Source of the DNA: Heterodera schachtii
Lineage: Eukaryota > Nematoda > Chromadorea > Rhabditida > Heteroderidae
Reading direction: 5' to 3'
Length of the DNA stretch: 64,000 nt
NCBI GenBank assembly: GCA_023374025.1
Contig: SIJG01000140.1
Span: forward strand, 86,696-150,695
The notes below the pieces were generated by a model that was given only the letters and a program-made list of their open reading frames with translations, ran no database searches and was not told the origin of the DNA. The position numbers and the translations under genes are program-made. This document shows positions 35,086-43,735 of this stretch, piece after piece (within the stretch, counting starts at the first letter, position 1; each line of letters opens with the position of its first letter).

Positions 35086-35868
35086 ATGAATTTCTTTATT
35101 TTCTTAAATAATTTAATTATTACTATTATTATTATTGTTTTGATGATAGGCGTTAATGTAAATGGTAAGAACGACAAAAATGGAGTCAATTCAACTCAAA
35201 GTAATGCTAAGGACAACATTAAAAGTTACGATGATGACCTTGGCGATGAATTTTGGAATAATTTGCCAAAAATCACTGATTTACCAAAATTAGACGGAGT
35301 TGAATTTGTTGGAAATCATATTAAATACACAGATGAATTGGAAAATGACTCCGATGAAAGTAAGCATTAAAAATAATTAATATAGGTATAAAATTCTAAT
35401 AGTCAACATTTAAAGTTATTGAATTATACCATGAAATATTAATTTGGTTATGTTTGAGCCAAGTTATGAATTTTTATGTTTTTGTTTTCGTGCCCCTTGG
35501 CGGAATTTAAGAAACGCGCCAACACGTTTTGATAACAAAAAACTATTTTTAAAATTCTCATAACTTTTTGAACATTTTATATATTGTGAAATCATTTGTT
35601 TAGAGCTACTGAATGATAGAAAAAAGCAAAATTTGGGTGCCATTGACCACAGCTTTGAAAATTGTTCAAAAGGTTGCCAAAGATTTTCAAATTTAAAAAA
35701 AACCAAACACAATTTTAAGGTGACGGCAAAGAAATTGGCCCAAATTTCAGTGGGAAAAAAGAAAAATTAAAACGAAAATATGACGAGTTGAGAAGAAGTT
35801 TTTCTGAAATTGAAACTGCATTCCTAATGGACTTAACGGCAGCAGCAGCGAAAAAATTGAAAAATTGA
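35086..35868 (+). CDS. small secreted protein, DEFW/LP-GN family, 140 aa
   Basis: Exon 1 is 35086-35359, exon 2 is 35720-35868; intron 360 bp (AA|GTAAGC donor, TTTTAAG acceptor, phase 1). Joined frame is 141 codons including stop; without splicing it would end three residues later at 35370. Residues 1-26 form a strong signal peptide (FFIFLNNLIITIIIIVLM). The mature protein is acidic/Asn-rich, then DEFWNNLPKITDLPKLDGVE, then FVGNHIKYTDE. Exon 2 encodes a basic, probably helical tail (KKEKLKRKYDELRRSFSEIE). DEFW...LP...GV-x-F-x-GN is shared with the gene at 43082-43460 and in part with 36697-37539. A dispersed repeat sits in the intron. Likely secreted; an effector-like role is inference. Confidence 0.72.
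35395..35570 (+). repeat. dispersed repeat (AAGCCAAGTTATGAATT family)
   Basis: TTTGAGCCAAGTTATGAATT and the downstream TTTAAGAAACGCGCCAACACG match 40680-40815, and in reverse complement 38690-38830 and 40130-40275. It lies in the intron of the secreted-protein gene. Confidence 0.6.
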
Positions 35869-36110
35869 AATTGCGTCGATTAACTGTTGGTCTTTGTTCC
35901 TTTTCTTTCTTTTTTATGCGCGACTTTATCGCTCTTTTTATGTCCAACAATTAACCTCGTGACTGTCAGTCAAAAAGTGTGTATAACTTTGGTATAATTG
36001 GGTAGAGCACGTTCAACTACTATTATGAATTTTTAATATTAGGAACCTCAAATACTTATATTTTGGCTGTGCTTCGGATCATGGATGGTGGCGAAGTGGT
36101 GAAAATTATG
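35869..36110. other. intergenic
   Basis: Ordinary-composition sequence downstream of the secreted-protein gene; no supported feature. Confidence 0.4.
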
Positions 36111-36175
36111 AAAATTGGTGGCTCAGTTGATTAATTTCGCATTTTTTGAGCGCGGGTTTAACCCAACATGAAACA
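36111..36175 (+). repeat. tRNA-derived module
   Basis: A box TGGCTCAGTTGA at 36119-36130 and a B-box-like GGTTTAACCC at 36155-36164, one base short of consensus. Between them, CGC and GCG can pair as an anticodon-stem remnant. No acceptor stem. Pseudo-tRNA or SINE head, different from the others in this window. Confidence 0.5.
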
Positions 36176-36569
36176 AATAAATTTTTATTAATATATAACA
36201 AATTATTTTATTAAAAAATATTGATATTTTTCTTTATGTGAAAATAAGTAAAAATAATCGAAACAGAACAAAGTTTGGAATGTGACCTCAGGCATTAAAA
36301 TTTTTTTTGAGGCCCCAAATTTTTTTATAATTGCTAAAATATTCATTAATTAATTTTTTACAAGGAAAATTTGAAAAATTCTGACGAAAAATGAATAACT
36401 GATAAAATTCGAGCTATAATAATTTTAAAAAAACAGTACATTTTTCTCAAGGTCTATCTTTTATTTATTAGTTAGTTGTTGATAAAAAAGAATGCGAATC
36501 TTTTTCATTTGGACGAATTTTATGAACATAAAAATTGAATAAAAAAGACCGAAATTGTTTGTTAATAAA
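36176..36569. other. A+T-rich intergenic
   Basis: No supported feature. Confidence 0.4.
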
Positions 36570-37200
36570 ATTTTCGCTGAAATGTAAACTAATCTTGTTA
36601 ATTTCTATTTTTTTGAATATACAAAATTCAATTAATTTATTACTAGTCTGTTATTGTCCAAAATGTTTATTTGTTTACAAAAAATAACTTTTAAATTTAA
36701 ATCATGCCTGATCTAGCTCCAAATTTATGTTTAACGGCTGATTGATATTCTTCTATTTGGTAGTCATTATACACAAGTTCATTTCCAGTATCAAATGGGA
36801 TTTCTTAAATATTAAAACAAAATGTATATAAAATAATGAATTGTAGTTGTTTCTTTTTTCGTGAATAATTGATTAAATTTTTTAACATGTCATATCCGAG
36901 AGCAGCGACTTATAAAACTCACAGATATCAATGTTTAGTCAAAATTCTTTAAATTATTACCCCATTCTTCGGGATGTCCATTGCATTTTGAGGTTCTAAC
37001 AAAAGTGCCTGATCCGGAACCCGGACCGGCCCTTTTAAAAATACTTTTTTGTTCAGTTTTTCAAAGGCGATCTCCCAGGCCGGGTCCGATTCTTGATTCG
37101 TTCACTTGGAGCCCGTCAGGGGTGGGCACCTCTGCCGGAGGACCCTCAGCCTCGCACCCGACCCTGGCGATGGCCAACCCAAGCTAAGCTTGCCGGTACC
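36570..37200. repeat. segmental copy of 28527-29165
   Basis: It spans the gene's last exon, intron and GC-rich block. See the partner at 28527-29165. Confidence 0.9.
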
Positions 37201-37539
37201 AGCGGCTTTTTTGTACAGCTCGATGAGCTCTATTTAAATTAAATTTAATCAAATATATTTTTTAATAGCACGCTCGTATTTTTTTTTTAAATTCTGGTAT
37301 CCAATACCATGCGGGTTCTAATAACCAGTACCGTGACTTCCAAAGAGCTATTATATTACCATCATATAAAGAGAAGATGTCAAGATTTGGCAGATCTTCT
37401 AAGCCATAAATCCCGTCAAATGTCTTATCAGGTTGTTCAGGTTGTTCATCTTGTCCCTCAACACTTGCACATTCGCATTCATTAAAGTTATTAAGCCAAA
37501 TAAAACATATAGAAAATATCAAAAAGGTTCGTGCATCAT
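36697..37539 (-). CDS. small secreted protein, LP-GN family, about 95 aa
   Basis: Exon 1 is 37539-37360, exon 2 is 36803-36697; the 556-bp intron (G|GTAATA donor, TTTAAG acceptor, phase 1) holds the GC-rich block. The product has a hydrophobic start (FLIFSICFIWLNNFNECECA), an acidic Gln/Pro stretch (EGQDEQPEQPDK), YGLEDLPNLDIFSLYD, then exon 2: EIPFDTGNELVYNDYQIEEY and a basic end. LP-x-L-D ... F-x2-GN-x-hydrophobic-x-Y-x-D aligns with the 35086 gene. The only ATG (37539) is one base out of frame with exon 1, at a run of five T (37525-37521). This is either a real frameshift or a homopolymer error, since one more T gives a perfect signal peptide. Reading straight through exon 1 would instead end at 37262. 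Confidence 0.6.
36985..37210. repeat. GC-rich block, copy 2 of 3 (intronic)
   Basis: Same block as 28945-29165 with small differences, lying inside the intron of the secreted-protein gene. It ends with GCGGCTTTTTTGTACAGCTC, GATGAGCTC. Confidence 0.75.
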
Positions 37540-38477
37540 TTGTAGAAAATTAAGTTATAATATCGAAAATTATATTATTAACTTAGATAAGAAGTATTAT
37601 TTTAGAGAATGTATAGCATATTTTTAAGCTTATTTTTGTATAATAATAAATATATATGAAATATATAATTCATGAAGAATATATTTTAACTTACCATTTT
37701 ACAATTTAATTGATTAGTATCCGATGGTTTGCTCATTATTATATATATATTCTAATTGATTTTATTTACTTATCTGGGTTTTGCAAGAAACACGCATTTC
37801 TATGACAGGCAATAAATTTTTTAAAGATGAAGAACAATTACAATTTTTAATTTAACCATTCTCAAAGGTTTCGTTAATTTCCCAATTTTATAAGTTTAGC
37901 CATTTTCTTGGCTTTCTGTAGTTGTTATTGCCTCAATCAATATTTCTATAATCATTCAACAGTTATGGCAAAAAAAGAATATTTAGACTAAATAAGACAT
38001 TTAAAATATAATACAGTTTCCAAAAAATTATTAAAATAGATGAATTAAAATACAGTAATATACAAAATAACTTTTTAAAATTAGACTTGAAATGACTTTA
38101 AAATTTATATTTAAATAAAATAATTTACGAACATAAGTACCTAATTGCTATAAATACAAATGCATAATCCACTCATTTTTTAAAACTGGACTGATAAAGA
38201 CAAAGCCATGTTTAAATAATTTAATTTTTCTAACCATTTGAAATAGAATAAATACAACTTTTTTTGAAATTTAAAATTAAATTTATTATTATCACTTTTT
38301 TAATGAAAAAGCAAATTCCTAAAAATATGGATTTTTTAAAATTAACTTTAAATTTCTTTAATGTGAATTCAAGAATGAGAAAGAATTGGAAATGTCACAA
38401 AATTGATGTGGAATTTGAAGAATATGAACGGGCAAAATGCCAAAACTATCGCCACTATTTTTTACATTTGTACAAAT

Positions 38478-38544
38478 GAGTACCAAGTCCCGGTTTGACC
38501 GGGACCGGGACTAGTCCCTGTTTCCCAGCCAAAAAATCCCGGTT
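38478..38544. mobile_element. CCCGGTCCC-word MITE, right end deleted
   Basis: Same element as 39792-39878, with its left duplication GTACAAAT at 38470-38477. The right end, second target copy and flanking DNA have been lost, so only the duplicated partner shows the full structure. Confidence 0.7.
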
Positions 38545-38934
38545 TACCTAAAATATTATTTGATAAAGGATAATACTTAATAATTGGTTAATTTTATATT
38601 TAATAATTTTTCAAATAACAAAAATCATTTGGGAATTCAAACTCGGAAATATGAAAACAAAACACAAATTAAAAAAACCGCAATGTTGTAGGAAAACAAG
38701 AAAATGTAAGACATATAAATTCGTACCTTGGCCCAATTTCAACTAAATCAATATTTCATGGTAGCATTCAATAGCTCAAGGGTTTTCTATGAGAATATTA
38801 GTTTTCAAAGTTTTTTAAAAATATTATTGAAAAAGTTATGGTTATTAAATTCCACAAAATCTTAAGTCGTATCAATGTTTAGTCAAAATTCTTTAAATTA
38901 TTACCCCATTCTTCGGGATGTCCATTGCATTTTG

Positions 38935-39155
38935 AGGTTCTAACAAAAGTGCCTGATCCGGAACCCGGACCGGCCCGGTTAAGAATAATTTTTTGTTCAG
39001 TTTTTCAAAGGCGATCTCCCAGGCCGGGGCCGATTCTTGATTCGTTCACTTGGAGCCCGTCAGGGGTCGGGCACCTCTGCCGGAGGACCCTCAGCCTCGC
39101 ACCCGACCCTGGCGATGGCCAACCCAAGCTAAGCTTGCCGGTACCAGCGGCTTTT
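38935..39155. repeat. GC-rich block, copy 3 of 3
   Basis: Third copy of the block at 28945-29165, in unit 2 of the tandem duplication. Confidence 0.75.
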
Positions 39156-39199
39156 TTGTACAGCTTGATGAGCTCCATTTAAATTAAATTTAATCAAAT

Positions 39200-39402
39200 G
39201 TATTTTTTAATAGCACGCTCGTATTTTTTTTAAATTCTGGTATCCAATACCATCCGGGTTCTAATAACCAGTACCGTGACTTCACCATCATATAAAGAGA
39301 AGATGTCAAGATTTGGCAGATCTTCTAAGCCATAAATCCCGTCAAATGTCTTATCAGGTTGTTCAGGTTGTTCATCTTGTCCCTCAACACTTGCACATTC
39401 GC
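39200..39402 (-). pseudogene. decapitated exon-1 copy of the secreted-protein gene
   Basis: Carries the codons for ASVEGQDEQPEQPDK through SLYD, but the duplication/deletion junction at 39402 removes the signal peptide, start codon and promoter. Eighteen bases are deleted after the donor GT, changing GTAATA to GTGAAG. There is no exon 2 downstream in this unit. Not expected to make the protein. Confidence 0.75.
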
Positions 39403-39791
39403 ATTGACTTTAAAATTTATATTTAAATAAAATAATTTACGAACATAAGTACCAAATTGCTATAAATACAAATGCATAATCCACTCATTTTTTAAAACTG
39501 GACTGATAAAGACAAAGCCATGTTTAAATAATTTAATTTTTTCTAACCATTTGAAATAGAATAAATACAACTTTTTTTGAAATTTAAAATAAAATTTATT
39601 ATTATCACTTTTTTAATGAAAAAGCAAATTCCTAAAAATATGGATTTTTTAAAATTAACTTTAAATTTCTTTAATGTGCATTCAAGAATGAGAAAGAATT
39701 GGAAATGTCACAAAATTGATGTGGAATTTGAAGAATATGAACGGGCAAAATGCCAAAACTATCGCCACTATTTTTTACATTTTGTACAAAT

Positions 39792-39878
39792 GAGTACCAA
39801 GTCCCGGTTTTGACCGGGACCGGGACTAGTCTCTGTTTCCCAGCCAAAAAATCCCGGTTTTTTAAAATTTCCGGTCCC
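39792..39878. mobile_element. CCCGGTCCC-word hAT-type MITE, 87 bp
   Basis: 8-bp duplication GTACAAAT at 39784-39791 and 39879-39886. Starts GAGTACCAAGTCCCGG and ends CCGGTCCC. Interior of GACCGGGACCGGGAC words. The terminal repeats are imperfect, so assignment rests mainly on target-site length and word structure. Confidence 0.65.
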
Positions 39879-40280
39879 GTACAAATCAATAATAAATCGT
39901 TAATAAATTAATAATGTATTGGAAAATTGAAACTTAAACTTTATAACGAAAATGCTTACCTAAAATATTATTTGATAAAGGATAATACTTAATAATTGGT
40001 TAATTTTATATTTAATAATTTTTCAAATAACAAAAATCATTTGGGAATTCAAACTCGGAAATATGAAAACAAAACACAAATAAAAAAACCGCAATGTTGT
40101 AGGAAAACAAGAAAATGTAAGACATATAAATTCGTACCTTGGCCCAATTTCAACTAAATCAATATTTCATGGTAGCATTCAATAGCTCAAGGGTTTTCTA
40201 TGAGAATATTAGTTTTCAAAGTTTTTTTAAAATATTATTGAAAAAGTTATGGTTATTAAATTCCACAAAATCTTAAGTCG

Positions 40281-40600
40281 GAATTTTTTGTCCAGAACTT
40301 TTTTAAAAGTCAATGAAATTTTTTGAAATTTTAAAGATAAATAAAATAAATAGAATACTTGAAACTCAAAAAGAAAATTTAATCTAATTTCTTATGAAAA
40401 AAAAATTATAAAGCATTGAACTTGCTATGTTTTTTGCCGTGATTATGCATATTTATTAATAAACATTTAAAATTTTCAAGTCATTAAAACGCAATTAAGC
40501 CAAAATTAATTTATATATTCGATAGTCCTAAGAATTCTCTATTTATGATTAAAATTTCACTGGGTTTCAAAAAAGTTCTGGTAAAATAATTTGAACTCAA
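40281..40600. other. A+T-rich intergenic
   Basis: Low-complexity sequence with fragments of the dispersed repeat below. Confidence 0.4.
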
Positions 40601-40830
40601 AATTTATTGAAAATTTATGTCCATAACTTTTTTAATTTTATGAAAAAAATTCTAAATTAATATTCTTGTAGAGAAAACCTTGTGCTATCGAATGATACCA
40701 AGAATTATTAATTTTGTTGAATTTAAGCCAAGTTATGAATTTATATGTCTTAAATTTTTTGTTTTCCTACCACTTGCGGTTTTTAGGAAACGACCCAGCA
40801 CGCTTATTTTCATGCGATTTCTTTTTCACC
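40601..40830 (+). repeat. dispersed repeat, best copy
   Basis: Contains TAGAGAAAACC, GTGCTATCGAATGATACCAA, TTTAAGCCAAGTTATGAATT and TTTAGGAAACGACCCAGCAC. Pieces in the same order occur at 35395-35570 (+), and reversed at 38690-38830 and 40130-40275. The ATCGAATGATA part recurs at 57435-57480 (-) and 57600-57680 (+), and the last part at 1185-1240. An old, fragmented family with no coding capacity seen. Confidence 0.65.
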
Positions 40831-41197
40831 TCCTTTTCCATGAAAAAATTCCAATCGATAATTCTCACAATAATTAATTAAGTCACAGTTTAATTTTGTT
40901 TTATATTAAATTATTTTCTGCTTCTTTTTTCTGTTTTTTAAATGTGTCAAAATGTATATTTTACACCAATTTAAATTGTAGGCTGAAAGCAATTAAAAAA
41001 TATTTAACTAATAAATAAATATTATACTGTGAAGAATTTAATAAAATAATTACAATTTGTTTGGGTGCGGTGTAAGGAATGTTCATAGGGATCGAGAGGA
41101 CACAAAGAGCAGTAAAGAAAATCCAATTATTAATGGGCAAAAATAATATGTGAAAAATATTTAAACAAATCTTAGTGAAAAAATTGACAGTTGTAAG

Positions 41198-41361
41198 TAG
41201 AGACCGGACGGGTCGGGATCCCGCTGGATTTCTTCGGGATCCAGCGGGATTAAATTATGGATCCCGACTCGGGATCCGTCCCGATCGTTTTTCCAAAATG
41301 TTCGGGATTTCGGGATCGGGATTCAGTCGGGATCCCTCCGACTACAGTTGTCCGGTCTCTA
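41198..41361. mobile_element. hAT-type MITE, 164 bp
   Basis: Ends TAGAGACCGGAC and GTCCGGTCTCTA. 8-bp duplication GTTGTAAG (41190-41197) and GTTATAAG (41362-41369), seven of eight matching. The body is CGGGATCC/CGGGATC words in both orientations. Confidence 0.85.
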
Positions 41362-41397
41362 GTTATAAGTCTTGTGTTACTATTATTTTTAGTATTT

Positions 41398-41707
41398 TTC
41401 CGGTTTCAACTTATTCATGTAAAACATGTTTTAACCGATCCCATTTTCAGTTCATCTAATTCACGTGAAAATCATGACTTTTTAAATCGGTCACGTTTGC
41501 CATTTCTTCAAATTCACATAAAAAGCATAATTTTTAACCAATCCTATTTTCAATTCTATATTTCACGTGAAAATCAGATTTTTACCAATCCAGCTTTCAG
41601 ATTCATATAATTCACATAAAAATCATGTTTTGTAAACAGTCCCGTTTGCCGTTTCATCTAATTCACGTAAAAACAGTTTTTAACCTATCCAGTTTTCAGT
41701 TTCTGAC
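41398..41707 (+). repeat. tandem repeat, about six units of about 50 bp
   Basis: Units run AACCGATCCCATTTTCAGTT, CATCTAATTCACGTGAAAAT, CATGATTTTT with strong variation. TTCACGTGAAAA (an E-box-like CACGTG) or TTCACATAAAA recurs in each unit. A 1.5-unit relative lies at 34085-34190. No gene. Confidence 0.7.
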
Positions 41708-42589
41708 ATGAATATACCATAAAAGAAAAATTAATTATTCATTATTAGAGAGTTGCAAGACATTAATCTATAGATAGTATGTTACTTAAATTATAAAAAA
41801 ATACCTACTATATAAATTCATAGTTTTAATTTTCAAATAAGTATTTTTTCATTTGATTTAATTAATTATTTTGCGTGTCTGTTAATTTAATTTATTTTTT
41901 GGTTAACCGAAAAAAAAATTATTAAAAAATTTTGGCAATTGAAATGTTTGTCCACTAAAACAAATAAACGAGGCGAAATCAATGCCATGACCAAGAAAGG
42001 GTAAAATATCCATATAAAACATCAGTACAAATCCAGCTTAAATTCTCAAAATTTGTTAGCAGAGAAGCAATGAGAGTTTGACAAAATTTCTATTAAAGTT
42101 TCAAAAACACATCTGCTTTTTATATATAGAAAGATGAATTAAAATCCATTCTCAGATTTTTCTCTTGGTAAGTAATTATTATAGTAAAAAATATATTCCT
42201 TGTTTTATATTTCCTTTTTCAATTCATGTAACTGAATATTTCTCAATTCGTTTTTATATAACTCGAAAATAATTAAAAATAAACCGAATAACAACAATTC
42301 TATGTAATTTCGAAAATTTGGCAACCAATGAGAAAATATAACAAAGACAGTGTAGTTTTATTAAAATAAATTTTTATAAATAAAAGATATGCAAAAAGAT
42401 AATAAAATTTAAAACCAAATTATGGCGACATTTTGCAGCCGATTGTTGCTTTTGAGTTGATCCGTTGTTTGTTTGATGACGCCATAAAATAAGTACAAAA
42501 ACTGCTGCATAATTTAAGGTGCACACAAAAGAATGATATACGAAGGAAAAGTATTCAATACGTCAGAATAAAGCCCACTGTTACAGTAC
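41708..42589. other. A+T-rich gene-free stretch
   Basis: No supported feature. Confidence 0.45.
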
Positions 42590-42795
42590 ACAAAACTATT
42601 AGTCTAATTTTCTCTAGGTATATTTAAGAACATCTTCCAATAATTATTGTCTTTTATCTTAGTAAAGTAGATCGAATATTTTTGGAGTAAGCGCGAAGAA
42701 TTTAAAAAAAAATTATAATTTTCCACAATTAAATTGAGATTTACTGCTTTTTAATAGTTTTTTTTTGCATCATTGCCAAAAATGCCAAAAAAAAT
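42590..42795. repeat. dispersed block, copy 1 of 3
   Basis: TCCAATAATTATTGTCTTTT, ATTTTTGGAGTAAGCGCGAA and CTGCTTTTTAATAGTTTTTT, TTTGCATCATTGCCAAAAAT recur in the same order at 46040-46280; the middle part recurs at 48970-49030. An old segmental duplicate of AT-rich DNA. Confidence 0.6.
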
Positions 42796-43081
42796 TTTGC
42801 ATTTCCTCGACTGGAGAGACTTATTTTTTTTTGTGCTTAACTCATAGTACGAATTAATTAGCATAGCTTTTTTTTTTGCAGGGCTTCACTATAATTCACG
42901 CTATTAATTCATCCTATTTACAGTTTCAAAAAGGTAAAATTTTTAAAAATTTTGGACAGAATACTCCAACAAAAATTTATCGGAGGTAAAAAACAACAGC
43001 AAAAAAAGTAAATTTTTTGACTGATCCAAACCTAAAAAAGCATCTTTCCCATTCATTTTTTGCACTTGCTCCGTCTGCCTT

Positions 43082-43460
43082 TCATTTGTCACTTTTCTTT
43101 TCTATTATCATGCGATTTCCTTCAAATTTCACCCCTTCAATTTCGGGTAGTTGTTCAATTTCGGCAAATTGTTCCCAAAACTCATCAGGCAATTCAACAA
43201 CCTTTTTCTTTTCTGCCAACGCTTTCTTCAATATTTGGTGAAATTTTTTCTTAAAATTTTCTGATAATTCCTTCGCATTTTTGTTTCTTTTCAGAATAGT
43301 ACCAGGAAGAAATTTATGATGGGTATTCGAAGATTGACTGTTTTCATTGTAAATTTGAGCTGATTGTTTGCGTTTTTTTGTTAGTCCCCCCGCCGGCGGT
43401 TGATGAATTAGTGCAGAGCAAACTAATATATAAGCAAGCAAATAAATAACAAACTGTCAT
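43082..43460 (-). CDS. small secreted protein, DEFW/LP-GN family, about 125 aa
   Basis: Body frame from about 43385 to the stop at 43082: basic, then ELSENFKKKFHQILKKALAE, VVELPDEFWEQFAEIEQLPE, IEGVKFEGNRMIIEKK. It shares DEFW-x(8)-LP-x3-GV-x-F-x-GN with the 35086 gene. The start I favour is ATG 43460, giving MTVCYLFACLYISLLCTNSS, a good signal peptide preceded by a TTTGAACAG acceptor. It is one base out of frame with the body at a run of six G (43385-43390), where five G would join the two. Reading the body frame upstream instead gives only a TTG start at 43441. Real frameshift or homopolymer error cannot be told apart here. Confidence 0.65.
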
Positions 43461-43628
43461 TTTTCTGTTCAAAATTAATAAAAATTATATATTTTTTTAA
43501 TTATTGATGATAAATAATTTTATTGCATTTAAAACTCTAAAGCTAAAATCATATGAAATATAAAATCATATGAAAATGAAAATAATACCACAAAGAAAAA
43601 CATATAAAAATGAAAAATTTTATTCACA

Positions 43629-43735
43629 ATTGCTTCTGTCTTTTATGTCAATTATTTTTATCAAATCGATTTATAATTTATAAATAATTCAATGGGTTTC
43701 CTTACTGCCTTGTTTACGTCATAGCTACCTCATTG
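43629..43735 (-). promoter_or_regulatory. conserved upstream block shared with the FYVE-like gene
   Basis: Read on the plus strand: ATTGCTTCTGTCTTTTATGTCAA, TTATAATTTATAAATAATTCAA, CTTACTGCCTTGTTTACGTCATAGC. The same order with few changes lies at 56401-56497. Here it is about 170-275 bp upstream of the start at 43460. It includes a TATAA-type word and TTTACGTCA (CRE/bZIP-like). Shared promoter is inference; a common repeat is the alternative. Confidence 0.5.

Larger units (their letters stand above)
36926..40280. repeat. tandem segmental duplication: 36926-38868 and 38870-40280
   Basis: Unit 2 starts at TATCAATGTTTAGTC (38870), exactly where unit 1 starts (36926). Both end at CTTAAGTCG (38868, 40280). 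Unit 2 lacks about 0.6 kb (37480-38093 of unit 1), which carries the promoter side and signal-peptide codons of the gene. It also has an 18-bp deletion right after the exon-1 donor GT. Unit 1 lacks about 100 bp around the small MITE. Confidence 0.9.

Noticed and set aside
28966..39182. Frames with PDPEPGPA and GGPSASHPT in the GC-rich block
   Set aside because: Reading frame changes between the three copies by small indels while the DNA stays conserved, so protein coding is unlikely.
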